The notes: generated by a model not told the origin, from the sequence alone. Shown: positions 34,584 through 47,030, counted from the stretch's first letter. The stretch is 64,000 bases of DNA from Lentinula raphanica (GCA_027919835.1 JANVFP010000001.1:310001-374000); one strand, 5' to 3'. Numbers and translations are program-made.

Positions 34584-34894
34584 CTTCGGAACACAATGCA
34601 ATGATATACGACTGTCAAACGGATTTTCATTGAGTAACAGCTTATAGTAGATAAAACGGTCGACCAACGAATAACGGATCGATGGTCGTTTTTGAGAACG
34701 TAGACGGCAGAGCCTAAGGCAAACAGGTCTAACTATGAGCATATATCATACATGAGGTTATAAAGCAACATACGATAGACAGCAAAAAATCGTGAGCTTG
34801 ATAACGGCGATTTCGTGTGACGAAGACTTCTTTGACCAGCAGAGAAGTCCTTTTTTCGAGGGAACAGTGAGGAACCGTTGATGTCTTCTGGGCA

Positions 34895-34902
34895 TTTATA
34901 TA
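34895..34902 (-). promoter_or_regulatory. TATA box of copy D
   Basis: TATATAAA on the minus strand, same relative place (about 315 bases before the start) as in copies B and C, in the third copy of the conserved upstream block. Confidence 0.5.
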
Positions 34903-35239
34903 GCTCAGGAATGCTGATGGACCTGGCTCTGGACGGTTTCAACTTCCCTGCAATTCCCTATCATCGGTCGAAGCCGACACTGCCTTACATCCATCACGTC
35001 CGTCCTTAAAACCATCCGATAGAAATCATATACATATCTTTCCAGTAGCCAATGGCCCCGCCGGTCATGAGCATACACGACGAAGATTTTGCGCAAGAGT
35101 AGGCAAGAGTTCGCAAGGGTCGCGGGGTAAATAGCTCGGAGATGTATCAGAAGATGATCATCAAAGGTGAACATCGTTGCTTGCACATGGTGATGGCGAT
35201 GTTAGTGAGGATCTGTGAGGATGAAGAGGATGAACGATC

Positions 35240-36420
35240 AAGTTATGCCGCCAAGGAAGGATACCTATCGATATCGAACCTAGAGACTAGGAAGGACTGG
35301 GATTCAAGTTCCAGTGAGCTCGGCGGAATTCAAAGACGAGGCAAGATTTTCGCTCATGCGACCTCATAGGCTCAATTGTCATTTCATGGGCCGGTACATA
35401 TGTTGATGTGATTGTATCTGATCAGTCGTAAGAAACTCCAGACGGTGGAACTGCACAGATAAGAGTCTGAAGAAATTCTGGCAAGAGAGCAGAAGTAAAA
35501 ACGCACCCTAGTAACATGAACATATCCTGAAATTGATGCTCCTTCAGCTTCAGCGCCGCATCGATTCCACGCATTGGATCAGATTGGATCAGGCTCTACA
35601 TTCACCGCAAGAATCTTCTCATCTCTTCTCATGCGCCCATTCCTTCCCATTCCTTGGACCAGACCATGATCATTAGCCTCCCGGAAACTCCAATGAATCC
35701 ACTCGTTCGAAAGAACTTGAGGCCTGGTGTGTTATAGCATCCATTTCATGTAGTGCGACGAGCGTCGACGATCCGAATGAGATTTGAGAAGACACCGTCA
35801 CTGTTTCCTGGCTATTCTTGCCTTCGCAGGAAACGATGAGACGGTAGGCTGCGAATCGGAGTTCTCAAGAGCTTTCAGCAATCAACGCTTGATGAACAAA
35901 GGATCGTTTTCAGACATTGACGTCAAGTTTTCGAAAGCTTGAATGTATTTGACTGACGAAGGAAAAGATGACTGTAGCAGAGTATTGGGCGAGTCTGGCA
36001 GTGGCTGACATAGGACGTCGAGATGATATGGCCTGATGTGGCTGAGCGGCTGACGTAAGTCAAACTTTTTCACCTCTTTTCACCCGCAACTGTTCATGCA
36101 TACAGCTTCGCGATTCCTCTTGATGCTTGTGTTCGACCGATGACCATATTGATGAGGGATAAACTACACAAGAGCATGCTGCCAAAGAGGATGTGAGATG
36201 TGAAGCGATATCGAGCCCAGAGACTACAATCGACTAGATCCAAGCTTCAAAGTCCAGTGTGCTCGGCGGAGAAACAAGATTTTCGTTCATGCAGTACAAG
36301 GCGGTACATCTGCAAATATCAGCACCATGTATACATTGTAAGTCATCAGTTCGTCTTCACAAAAAACCTGTGTAGAAGTCCGGGAGAGAAAAAAACGCAT
36401 ACATACTGAATGATAGCCTG
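35240..36420. repeat. Two diverged copies of an unassigned ~220-bp segment
   Basis: Text around 35,270-35,360 (GATATCGAACC, GAGACTA, TCCAGTGAGCTCGGCGGA, AGATTTTCGCTCATGC) recurs in order around 36,205-36,295 (GATATCGAGCC, GAGACTA, TCCAGTGTGCTCGGCGGA, AGATTTTCGTTCATGC). No gene recognised in either. Likely an old local duplication, perhaps of a lost gene. Confidence 0.45.
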
Positions 36421-36429
36421 GTAACCAAA

Positions 36430-37060
36430 CGTTCAGCTTGCTGCTGAATGACTTCCTATGACTTCTGTCAAACCATTGCTGCAAGTTTGTTGCTGCCATG
36501 AAGACTTCGTCAAGCCAAGAGGTAAGAAGGCAGGGCCTGATCGAGACATTTTTATGATATTTTCTCTGCGACGGCTTCTGATTCGTTGTTTATTTGTCGT
36601 CCTGCGTTGCGTGTCCTAGCTGTAGGATTCTGCAAAAAGCATTCAGCGCGCTATTTTTCTCTGATTGATTTGACCAATCACTAACAGAACAGCCTGCGTT
36701 CAATGATGGATGAGATGAGCGAGGTGATTTATCGTGAGCGTGCAGATGTAGTCAAGATACGAGCATAATGAAGAGGGAAAACCGAGAGCCCAGAATAAGT
36801 GTAATAATATAACAAACGAGTTCTAGAATAAGCAGACAAAAAACTCGAAACATATAATTCGTCTAGGTTAACAGCATGAATAGATATCAAAGTAAGATTG
36901 TATACTTTTGGTGAGATAGGTGTTGAACGAGAGGGCGATGGGAGCGGAGGTTATGAGGGATTATGATCGTGTCATCGTGTTGGGAAAAGGGAACATCAAA
37001 GAGCGTGAGTCCATGAGAGAACCAATCAAGTGTAGCAGCACCGAGCACTCAGCAAGGAGG
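36430..37060. other. Intergenic, no gene recognised
   Basis: Downstream of the mitochondrial carrier. No conserved coding text, array or RNA gene seen. Confidence 0.35.
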
Positions 37061-37066
37061 GCCAGT

Positions 37067-38334
37067 CTATACGTATCGACCGAAGAGAGGGATCAAAGAT
37101 TGTGCCAAGGTATAGCTGAATACTAGCTTGGGTCCAACGACAACGATCTAAGAAAAGGCCTCATGTCAATACTCGAAGCGCGCAATGAAGAGCGACTGTC
37201 TCTTACCTTGGGAGTCAATCCCTTGAAGAAAGCCGTGATGCCCTCGTTCTTGATCAGATCCTTAATGACAACAGCACCGTGAACTTTGTTTTCGAAATTG
37301 GCGTTTTGGATCCGCGTCTTGACGGTATCTAGCGGAGCAGCAACGGTAATGGACGCGACAGCACCGGCTATGGACGCGATGAAGTTTTGTGTCCAGGTGG
37401 CCTTCGAATAGTCTGTAACTCCAAGAACATAGTCTTTTGTGACAGCAGATGCACCAAAGAGCTGGGGATTCGACCTTCGTGTGAGTATGATCTATTCAAC
37501 AAGAGATTGGAAGAAAACGTACTGCGAAACTTCCCGGAGCGTTTCGCGCCATTGTCCAGCCCCAGCCACGGTACAGAGCAGATTTCTCTTCAGCGATGAT
37601 ACGAAAGATTCCTCGGCCTCGGAAAGCCTCTGGGTTCACTTGACGTTTGATCTTGAGAACATCCAATGGAAGCAGCACCTATCAATCACAGAACCTGAGT
37701 TTAGCTTTCTATCTCTTTCTATAAGACGCGGAAAACACGCACAACTTCACCAATTCCAGTCAAACTAGGAACAAGAAAGAGGGAATTACGCGAATGAGTC
37801 TTTCAAAATAGAACCAGACATGTGCAAGACACACACCTTCCAGCTGTTGCTTGCATCATGAGCTTGCCTTTACGCTCCCCAAAGGCACTCGTGAACTGGT
37901 CCCGGAAGTGTTGGTTTATCAAGTCATTGAAATAGGGCTGGCCACCGAACTTGTACACACGTTGGGCAACTTTGTATCCGGCGGCATATCCGAGACCAGG
38001 GAATAAGGAGAAGAACTTCTTTCCTAGCGAAGCTGTTGCGTGTTCTCGGAATAGAATGGGGTTCAAAGTTGCCAGAGAGACCTTGTGTATGGCTCGTAAA
38101 AGCGTTTTGAATGAGTTATGAATTCGAGGGTAATTACCTTGGCTTTGTTGCTCATAAGCCTTTTGGCGACGGTGTCAACAGGGTGGAAGATCAACAGCTC
38201 AGCAATACCTTGATATAACGCCGAGTCAGAGGAACACAGGATACGAATGCTTTGAACCGCAACTCACCAGAAGTACCAGAGCCAAGAACACGGGCAGTAC
38301 CAGAGTCTTTCCCTTTTCCAGTTGGTGGTGACAT
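37067..38334 (-). CDS. GGC1: Mitochondrial GTP/GDP carrier
   Basis: A mitochondrial carrier family protein of about 300 residues, strongly like yeast Ggc1/Yhm1, which exchanges matrix GDP/GTP across the inner membrane and affects mitochondrial iron balance. Starts MSPPTGKGKDSGTARVLGSG. Landmarks: first carrier motif HPVDTVAKRLMSN, then FSLFPGLGYAAGYKVAQRVY and KFGGQPYFNDLINQHF (a Ggc1 hallmark region), second motif LPLDVLKIKRQVNPEAF, RGWGWTMARNAPGSFALFGA, third motif APLDTVKTRIQNANFEN, and ITAFFKGLTPK. A last exon gives the tail ending SLIPLFGRYV with the stop at 37,067-37,069. Seven exons, all GT-AG, in frame. Assignment is by recall of the yeast protein; I consider it firm. Confidence 0.9.
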
Positions 38335-38339
38335 GGTAG

Positions 38340-39290
38340 TGGTATGAGGAGGAGCCTGGATTATGGGTGTAGAGGTCCGGGAAACGTCTGAAAAGCTGTT
38401 GGGCTGTGGCCTGTGACACCGCGTACGGAATGAAGAAAGCAATGATAAAAATTTCCACGAATTCTAGACCGTGGGGTTATAAGATAAGATAAGATGTACT
38501 GTACTTTCAACTCTCCCCTCATCCCCTCATCGGACATCCATCATCCCTACGGTAGTACCATTTCTTCTACGCTATGTTATCGCTGCCAGGAACTAGAACA
38601 TTTCAATGACATAAGAGAGAGGTAGTTAGATAACAAGAAAGGATTCGGATTCTCCTGAATGGAAGACCCACGGAGTTTTGAGTCTTTGAGTAAAGCTCAA
38701 GAATGTCTTTCTGAGGTGTTTCCTCTCAAGAGTCATAGTCTTTACTTATCTCAACTCTCAACTTATAGGAGTACTAATCTTGTCGAGGTACCGCGGAGGA
38801 ACGTGTAAGTTGATCTATCTGTCACTCACAATCTTTTCTTTCCGAACAGACGGGGAGAGTCTTGTAGCAGCCAATAGACGTAGTGTGCCCTGTCAGCGTA
38901 TACGTATCTGCTACAATACGTCAAGGTACAAGACCTCAGAAGACATGGACGTCCTTCAGTAACAAGTTACAAGCTCTGATGTGGTTAGGAACCAAACGAA
39001 CGACTGTTATTGGATTGCGCCGTCGCATACTATCAAGTATCGACCACGAGAACTGATTGGTGTTCAAGACCTAGCTATGACCGTTAAATAGGTGCTATAT
39101 GTACTAAAAGGTACATACGTGACGAGAAATGAATCCTCCTGTATGGACCTTTGACTGACGCGTACCTTTTGCAGGAGGATAGGTTTGCACCCTTGTTCGG
39201 CACCATTATGTGCAGGTCAGTATAAAGGACCTTGAGACATCACGGTATAGTAGGTCAACTTGACTTCCATTCCAAGACCTCTTAATTCAC
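38340..39290. other. Intergenic between divergent genes
   Basis: Upstream of both GGC1 (minus) and the WSC gene (plus). No gene recognised. Confidence 0.35.
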
Positions 39291-39296
39291 CACATA

Positions 39297-41085
39297 ATGA
39301 AGCTCAACGACTCCAGGAGTTTCTCGACACTCGTTTATACGGTGCTATATCCATTCCAATTCTGAATTTTATCTGTTCAGCTCACTGCATCTCATCATAG
39401 CTCATTGCTTTCGGGCCAGCCTCGATCACGTCGAGCATAGTGAAAGGGCTGGATGAGATCACCTTGGAAAGTCGCCAATCTTCTTTGTCGCCAGTGAATC
39501 GAACAGGAAATTGGTCCCTTGTTGGTTGCTTTACGTGAGTGCTATACTTCGATATTCGACAAACCGCCTTACTTTGGGCTGCAGTGATATATCCACTGCA
39601 AGAACGCTTTCTGCCGCCTCGATTCCAGCCAGCGATAATATGACCCTCGAAACCTGCGTCGCTTTTTGCAATTCCGTTGATTTCATCTTCGCCGGAGTCG
39701 AGTTCGCCAAGTAAGCTACTAATCCATAACCCTTCAAAACTTTTGTTCAACCAACAGTCGATTTGCTTCGTAGAGAATGCTGTATGTTTGAACCAGTCTA
39801 TTCAATCGATACCGCACTTACACAAAAGCGAAATCCTCAATTTTCAAGACTGCGACTCAACGATTCAGATACCCAGCGTACCGTCCGATCTTGCAGACTG
39901 CGACCTTGCTTGCTCCGGGAACTCGTCCGAGTTGTGCGGAGGATCAGATAATATCCTCATATACACGAATGGTCAACCAGCGCCTGTGATCATTCAAGAT
40001 GTAGGAGAGTGGACCTATGCAGGCTGCTTTACGTGGGTTCATAAACGTTGAAATTCTTCTGAAATTTGTTCATGTGGTCTTTCAATTCCAAACAGTGACA
40101 GCGTCGCCATGCGTACATTGAGTATTGGAATCGACGTCCCGGCTGGCGTTGTAGCCGCATCTTGTACCGCGGCTTGTCAAACAGAGAATTTCAGTGTCGC
40201 CGGCCTTGAAAATGGACAGGAATGTTGTTCGTACCTCGAATCATCATCATTTCACTCGTGCTTCAGGAACTCAATCGGACTCAATCTCTACAGGGTGTGG
40301 CAACGCTTTGGGCAACTCCAGTATCCACGTCGGCGACGATGACTGTCGGAATGTTTGTATCTCCGATCACTCAGAGTACTGTGGGGCTCCGGATAGGCTT
40401 GCGGTTTATGACTTTACGATGTCGGGCTCGCCGCCACCACCGACTACGTGTTCTTCAGATGATATCGCTAACTTCACCCTGGTTGCGAAGTTCAAAAATC
40501 CTCCAGAGGACGGATCGTCTGGAGAGGTTCCTTTGAAGGTCGTGTTGGTGGAGATGGTACCTAGTGTGACATGGGCGATTCTTTCAGTGGGTAGATGAGT
40601 CGTTCTGATATTAGTGAAGCTGATAGCCTCCGATATGAATAATCTGTATAGGCTTGCGATTTATGTTGCTCGGATTGGCCAACTTACTCCCTTCAAAATT
40701 CTATCTTCCTCCCTCATTCCCTATCAAATCCTGGTCAGCTAATGGTATCTAGCGCCCCAGGACCCGGAGAATCGCCCAACTTCGTTGCATCCGATCCTGT
40801 ATTTCCTGGTTTCCAATCGTACTGTGCTGTGGTAAATTCGTTCCCTTTCGTGTATTTCTTGCCCACTGACAAGAATTTACACAGGTAACTACTGACAATA
40901 GCACCGACCTTCCTCTTCTTGCATTTGGAGATGTATCCAACGCATTTGCACTATGTACAAACACTTCCGTCAATGCCAATGGAAGGCTGGACGTGGTATT
41001 CGAGCCTGTGTCGAATCATCTGCACTATGTTTTGGATGACTGTATCCCAGTTACTATCGAGATTGTGGAGGCTAGCGCAGCTTGA
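39297..41085 (+). CDS. Secreted WSC-domain protein
   Basis: Two WSC carbohydrate-binding domains: the first runs from WSLVGCFTDISTARTLS through TCVAFCNS, FAKECYCDSTIQIP and CSGNSSELCGG; the second from WTYAGCFTDSVAMRTLS through CQTENFSVAGLENGQECWCGN and EYCGAPDRLAVYDF. WSC domains bind cell-wall glycans. A Pro/Thr hinge then leads to about 150 residues with no domain I know, ending IEIVEASAA. The probable signal peptide (MKLNDSRSFSTLLIAFG) spans exon 1-2 and is the least certain part. The conserved KECYC motif requires an 8-nt exon (39,774-39,781) between two introns; without it the frame fails. Extracellular or wall location is inferred from the domains. Confidence 0.78.
39774..39781 (+). 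other. 8-nt micro-exon of the WSC gene
   Basis: AGAATGCT flanked by an intron ending CTTCGTAG and one starting GTATGT. It restores the conserved WSC KECYC motif. Confidence 0.65.
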
Positions 41086-41223
41086 ATATCTGCATCATAT
41101 TCTTTTGTATACACGATTTTTGCTATGATATCCTACAAAATAGAGGAAGAATGTCTCTCGTTCAATATGATTCCCATTGATTTTGGAGTGATCTTGAACT
41201 TGGGAGGGACCAACCACCATGAT

Positions 41224-44091
41224 CTATGAAGGATGCAAGAAGGTTTGTAACTGCAAAAAAAGACACGATAAGAATGAGTCTCGTGCTGATCAACAGGGGG
41301 CATTGAACTCACAAAGTCCTCATAGTGATGGAGTACCTCTCTTAGTTGTTTCCTGGTGATCTCAGCTCGGTACAGAATCTCATCATCTGTGGTCTTTCCG
41401 TCAAAATACTGATTAATTCTGGAGTGGAGAAGATTAGCATATGCCTTCAATCGTACGCTTATCTCACTCACAGATCAAACCGCCTCGCTATAAGCTGATC
41501 CTTCCCCAACGACATAGCATTCAGCCAACGACGTTGAAGCGTAGTCGCACGACCAGGGTCTCTGACCATAGAAGGTATATCAACGTTTTGAGCCCCTGTG
41601 TCCGTTTCTGCATCGCCCTCCGTTTCCTCTCCGATCTCACCATCAGCCTGCTCTTCATCCTCTCCTTCCCTCGTGTGGTCGCTATCATCTTTCGCAAATT
41701 CGTCGGTTCCCTCATCTAATATCAGCTCACTCAGTTTGCTCCCCTCGCTAAGCGCACTGTGCGTAGAATCGTTCGAGGGCGCGCGCGAAGATGCTATTTG
41801 CGCGTTTGAGGTCTCAGTAGTATCCAGTGGATGTCGGGAATGCTTTCGGGCGCTTCTTGGTGACATGGAGAGCCAAGCGACTCCGTTCTTGAACTCGTTA
41901 TCATCCGGATGTTGGATAGGGGAACTGCCTCTCGTCAAGCCTAGACCCAGTGAGTCCGCCGCAGAATCTGATTCGACATTAGAAGCCAACGTCGTCAATA
42001 CAGGTGTGTTGCGTTTGCGTTCTCGTCCTCTTATCGGTTCCCGTTCAGGTTGACTCTCGACGTTCGCCTCGTTCGTGAACGGCTTGCCCCGTTTCCTATC
42101 CCTCTCCCTGGATTTTTTCGCGTTAGCATGATCTCTTTGCCCTTTGACTAGAGCTTTGATCTCTGGTGTCGCAACGACCCGAATTCTCAGATGAAGCACA
42201 ATAATAAGCTCGTGCTTGAGCATCCACGATACGACCTGATAGTAAAGCGGAATCAGGTCTTTTCGGGATTCGAGGACGGAGCCGAAGAAATGGTTGCTAC
42301 CAGTCTGCTTGGTGGAGGAGCTAGAAATTATGGAGAGAATTTCCGGAAGCGGAAGAGGATGCGAAGGTGACTCAGCCTGAAACAGTTGAGGTGGCTGGGT
42401 TGGGTAGGAGGAAGACGTTGGTGGGGATAGTGCTGGAGATGAGGGTGATTGCAATGAGCGCGGAAAAGTTTTGTCATATTCGTCAATCAAGTCCGACAAA
42501 CTGTAAATAATGAGAAGGTTGATATGGATAAAGAGAGGGAGGAAAGCACTCACGAGCTATTGAACTTAGCAGGGAGCGTAAAAACGGTTTTCAAATTGAG
42601 GTTGATAATATCGACGACTTTTGCTTTTCGATGGAAAACCAGCCATCGAACGACGGGAAAGACGTGAGATTCGAGGTCCCAATCCAATAGACTGGCAAGG
42701 TCAGCGAGCCTACAGCAGCAGCGAGTCAATATAAATGTCAACTGAGAGAAGAAAACATGACTTGCGATAGTGTGATATGCACAAAGTCTAAGAATTTCAT
42801 CAAGCCTTCAACGATAGGTCTGTCTTCCAAAGAGACGTGAGGGCTCCTCAAGTTTGCAAATGCCTCTCGACCTCGTTCGCTGTCTATCTCATCCAACAAG
42901 AGCAAACTTTTCCATGGTGCCAAGGGCGGCAAGTGCCAGCCAAAGCTCATATCCGGACCCCACAGTTCCTCCGCTGTAGCCGATTTCACGTTGACCTCAG
43001 GATCTAAGTCAAAGTCTTCTTCGTCATGGAGCAGGTCATCGAGATGAGGAGGTAGTTGCAGCTCCAGTGGAAGATCATGGATAGAGAGGTATGCCATAGA
43101 CGAAGATTTGATGGCGTCGTAAAGGGACTTCATGGAACATGCAACAGAAGAGACGTTCAACGCCTGCTCGGAGAAATGAGAATATGGTTCGCCTTGAGAG
43201 AAACGCGTCAGCAATGTTTGAAGGGATAGAGCGACATGGAAGCAGCCAACCCTTGCGAATACATTCGTCTTTCAAAGAACCCAAGGAATCACATTCCTGT
43301 TCTACAAAGTTCGACAAGACTTGTTCCTGGAATAACACCGCGGCTACGACGAATCCAATCTGCCCATACAGGATATCGAAATATTTCGACACGTTTCCAG
43401 ACGCAGAGGAAGATGGATCAGGTAAGTCGAGGACTAGAACAAAGTTGAACGTGTGAAGCCAAGTACATGTTGTATTGGCTGATGCCGAATTATCCTTATC
43501 TTCTTGATCCACTGAGTACTGCCGACTAGCTGGGCTTGGTGAAGTAGATTCTCCGCCACTGTGATCTCTAGTGCTACGACCCCTCGACGAGCTAGTGTTT
43601 GCGGTCTTCGTTGACTGGAACCGCCATACACCGTCAGAATCTGCGCAGACTGGATGTCCTATAAACGCGAGATCATCCACAATCAGCTCAAACTTTTGAT
43701 GGCACATCGAGGTACTTGGACAGAGTATACTGGCGAGAAATTCAGACGAATACCCGAAAACATTCTCGAACTTGTCCTTGTCGCGAATTTCCTGATCCTC
43801 TATCTCGTTCAGGTCCTTTGGTGCAGGAGTTGTTCTGCCTGAAGACGGTGAGTGTGTATAGGATAAAGACCTGTCGCGGTTGGATGAATTGGGTCTTTCC
43901 CATCGATACGAAGAATCAATATCATGTTTTTGGTCATATGAAGCCGAAGGTGGTTCAGGGCTTGTGAAGTCCACAGGAAGGGCTCGGCGAAGTCGTGGTG
44001 GTACAAGTGGGTCTGGCGGCCAATGATAGACCAAGTTTGAGCCTTTGGCTGATGAGTTTACAAGTAAGATAGCCAGCAGCGTCTCAGCCAT
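41224..44091 (-). CDS. NPR3: Nitrogen permease regulator 3 (SEACIT/GATOR1 subunit)
   Basis: Npr3 works with Npr2 as part of the SEACIT/GATOR1 complex that restrains TORC1 during nitrogen or amino-acid shortage at the vacuole. Starts MAETLLAILLVNSSAKGSNL; then VYHWPPDP, ESD-rich loop, NVFGYSSEFLASILCP, KFELIVDDLAFIGHPVC, WLHTFNFVLVLDLPD, YFDILYGQIGFVVAAVLFQE, SLADLASLLDWDLESHVFPV with RWLVFHRKAKVVD, then a long acidic, low-complexity insertion, RRFDLINQYFDGKTTDDEIL, and the tail LQTFLHPS at the stop (41,224-41,226). Six or so exons. One intron (42,710-42,765) appears to be GC-AG (donor GCAAGT), the only choice that joins ITLS to LADLASLL in frame. Intact. Family call is firm. Confidence 0.88.
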
Positions 44092-44654
44092 CGGTTCAGC
44101 TGAGCCTGGACGTGACGGTCATTGGACAAGTCATGAAATTTATGGGCGTTTATATCATTCTTCTTCTTTTTACCGCGACCTTGACCAGCTTCAACAGTGT
44201 CAAGAGGTTCACAAATCATCCTCGGCTTTGCGTTAGAAGATTGAAGCGTTTCAAGTGAGCAACATCTCAAGTTTGGATTCAATACTCATAAAGCAGTCCA
44301 CTTCGCTATTATTGGCCATAGAATTCTCGCACTGGATTCAAGTATCAGCTGTCGATGATGGTGCAATAAACAATGGCAACGGCTTCACACCCGTTTTTGA
44401 CCCGTTCTCGGGTACTATCCGTGTACTATCAACGTTTCGTCGTCCTGAATGGGAACACCTGCTGATTCATGTGGGAATGGTATGTAGACTCGAGCCATTC
44501 AGATGATGTCAAAATTATCGCCTCATCCCGGGAACTCCCCCAGAATTTATCCCAGATTCACCTATAAAAGCCTTTCTCAAACGATGGTATCCTCGCAAAC
44601 CCATCAGTACCTTGGAATCTCTCTTCCTGAACAGTATCCACATTCGCCCAAGCA

Positions 44655-45797
44655 ATGAGTCTCTGTGAAGATTGTATCAAAGGTGATCGCCTGATTGCTC
44701 GTTTTTCTGGCAGAGCTATCTAAGCTCACCCACGATAGGTGTCAGACACGAAGGCATATCTGAAGGGAAATGGGAAACCTTCAATGGAGTAGAAACCTAC
44801 GTCGGCACTCCTACCGGTGAATACCAGAAAGACAAAATCTTACTCTTCCTTTGCGATGTGTTTGGACCACAACTGCCAAATGCTCAGGTGCGTTGGCTTC
44901 GATATCAATATCCCACTCATTGATGATAATGGATATCATAGCTATTGGTAGACGATTTCGCTAGGAATGGCATTAAGGTATGCTGTCCTCTATAACTCCA
45001 ATAGTAAGAATGCAATGATACCATCGAGTTTGATTTCACGTACACAGACTGTTGCTCCTGATCTTTTCGAGAAAGATGGGCTCCCATTTGATATATTCGA
45101 ATCCGAAGTACGTACAGGCTAGGGCATCTCCTGTTTTCGGATCTCTCGACTTATAGACTGTCTCATCTGGCAGGAGAAACGTCAGGCTTTCGATCTTCCA
45201 TCCTGGTTCGGCCGTCACGGCCCTGCTGCTTCGCGTCCTCTGCTAGATAAAGTTATCTCAGCCCTCAAGGATCAAGGCATAACAGCATTTGCGGCAACTG
45301 GGTATTGCTATGGAGGTACGACATCCCTTGATTCCCTGCTTTCCGAGACATTGACGCCGGATCGCGTACCAGGGAGACTCGTGTTTGATTTGGCCTTTGA
45401 AAATATCACTTCTGTATCAATCGGTAATCATCCCTCGCTACTGAAATCGCCAGACGACTTAGAGGTATAACGTTGATCTTGCATATCTTGGTGCTATTCT
45501 CTGATTTCGTCCCTTCAGAAATACTTCTCCACCTCCCGCGTTCCGCTCCTTCTCAACACTTGCACTGTTGATGAACAGTTCCCTCAGCCAGCGCAATCCC
45601 AAGCCGACTCGATCTTTGGCGCAGGAAAGTTTGCTCCAGGGTACAAACGCGAATACTTTGATGGGTGCACGCACGGGTTCGCTGTGAGAGGAGATCTGAG
45701 CAATCCAAAGGTGAAGGCGGGAAAGGAAGGTGCGTTCAAGGCCAGTGTGGAGTGGTTGTATCAGTATGGGTTTGGACCTGCAAAAGAAACGAAGTAA
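44655..45797 (+). CDS. Dienelactone hydrolase family protein
   Basis: An alpha/beta hydrolase of about 260 residues beginning MSLCEDCIKG, a start typical of fungal dienelactone hydrolases. The nucleophile is cysteine in the elbow ATGYCYGG; the acid and histidine of the triad are likely in CTVDEQFPQP and DGCTHGFAVRG. Seven to eight exons with short GT-AG introns join in frame; end is GFGPAKETK. Such enzymes open lactone rings in aromatic breakdown or act as general carboxylesterases; substrate not predictable. It is transcribed divergently from NPR3, about 560 bases apart. Confidence 0.88.
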
Positions 45798-46034
45798 AGG
45801 GATTCATTGAGCAAGTCCGAAGCATAAATCTGTAGTACATAAATCTTGTGAGAGCGGTGAATTGAAAATTCATTGGTCCACTGACAGCGTCAACGGTCCC
45901 GCAGGCAGCAGGAACGGTCAATGGTGTAATTCATGTAACAAATTTGTATGAGCAAGTCGATCGACAAATGAGTACCATGATTGGTTCGACTTTCAACTGC
46001 ATTTATTGTACATTTGGAACTATGTATAGAATGA

Positions 46035-46586
46035 TCAAAATTGACAATCGGGATGGAAGGGCATTCCTTCCTCGATTTGTGAATGGGCATGACGCTTCGC
46101 CTTCTCGGCCTCGTAGAGGTCCATCTAAAACAAGTAACTTCAATGACCCGAATGAAAAAGATTAAGACAGTACGTACTCCTCTGCTCTCGACCTGACGAT
46201 CGATGAAGGCACCGGCGAAACCAACTCTGCAAAATGTCCAGTTAGACAAAAGAACTTTGGACAACGTCTTAATAGGATGTACAAGAGTTCCTTAGCCATA
46301 GCGTGGCTGACAGGCTTTCCCTCTTTCGCTTTGTGATCCTCGAGTGCCTTGAAAGCCTGATGAACCTAGATGAGTGGCATGGGGCGACGCTTGTAAATGA
46401 TAGCACAAACCTCGAAGCTGGCAGCACCAGCGAGCAACTCATGGGACAACTTAGCCTCATGATGGGTGCTGGTGACCTACATATGTTATAGACGGGTTAG
46501 TAGAAAGAAAGAGAGAGAGAGAAACGCATGAGTACCTCACGGTGAGCCTGAGCTTGTTCGGAGTCGGCCTCGAAGGAGTAAGGCAT
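46035..46586 (-). CDS. CipC-like DUF3759 protein
   Basis: Small intracellular fungal protein of about 125 residues, five exons. Starts MPYSFEADSEQAQAHRE, then VTSTHHEAKLSHELLAGAAS, VHQAFKALEDHKAKEGKPVS, KELLVGFAGAFIDRQVESRG and MDLYEAEKAKRHAHSQIEEG, ending HPDCQF. This matches the CipC family (DUF3759), named from a concanamycin-induced Aspergillus protein and often stress-induced in basidiomycetes; biochemical role unknown. All introns GT-AG and in frame. A diverged partial copy lies about 1 kb away at 47,044-47,346. Confidence 0.85.
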
Positions 46587-46599
46587 TTGTAGATTGAGT

Positions 46600-47030
46600 A
46601 TAGATGCACGTAGATGATAGATAAGAAAGAAAAGGTGAGGAGAAATAAGGCGTTGCGATGGGCTCTTTTATACTCCAGTGGGACAGTCAGGGCCCCGATG
46701 CATTGCCTCATACTCCACCCTCGATTTGGACTTGGTGTTGATACAAATCATTTATCGATGAAATTATCCATCGATCCGCCCATACGGTCAACCTGGATTT
46801 TCCTTTCTCGCGCAGCCTTACGCAGCCTGCAGACGAATAAGCTCCTCTTCCGGAAGCTCTTAGATCCACCTTTGGCCCGCAATTCCGAATTTCGCTCGTT
46901 ACAACTTGAGGCGCGTCGCGCGAATATTTTCATCGATAACTTCAGCGAACCATGAGCTTCCTGCACTGAACAGAGACTATTCTACATTGTCACTGATTGT
47001 GTACTAGTAAATCATAGGAATATTCAGCAT
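46600..47030. other. Upstream region of the CipC-like gene
   Basis: No gene recognised. Contains the core promoter of the minus-strand CipC-like gene. Confidence 0.35.

Noticed and set aside
41598..42053. 151-codon plus-strand frame opposite NPR3
   Set aside because: It mirrors the low-complexity acidic insertion of NPR3 and has no independent features.
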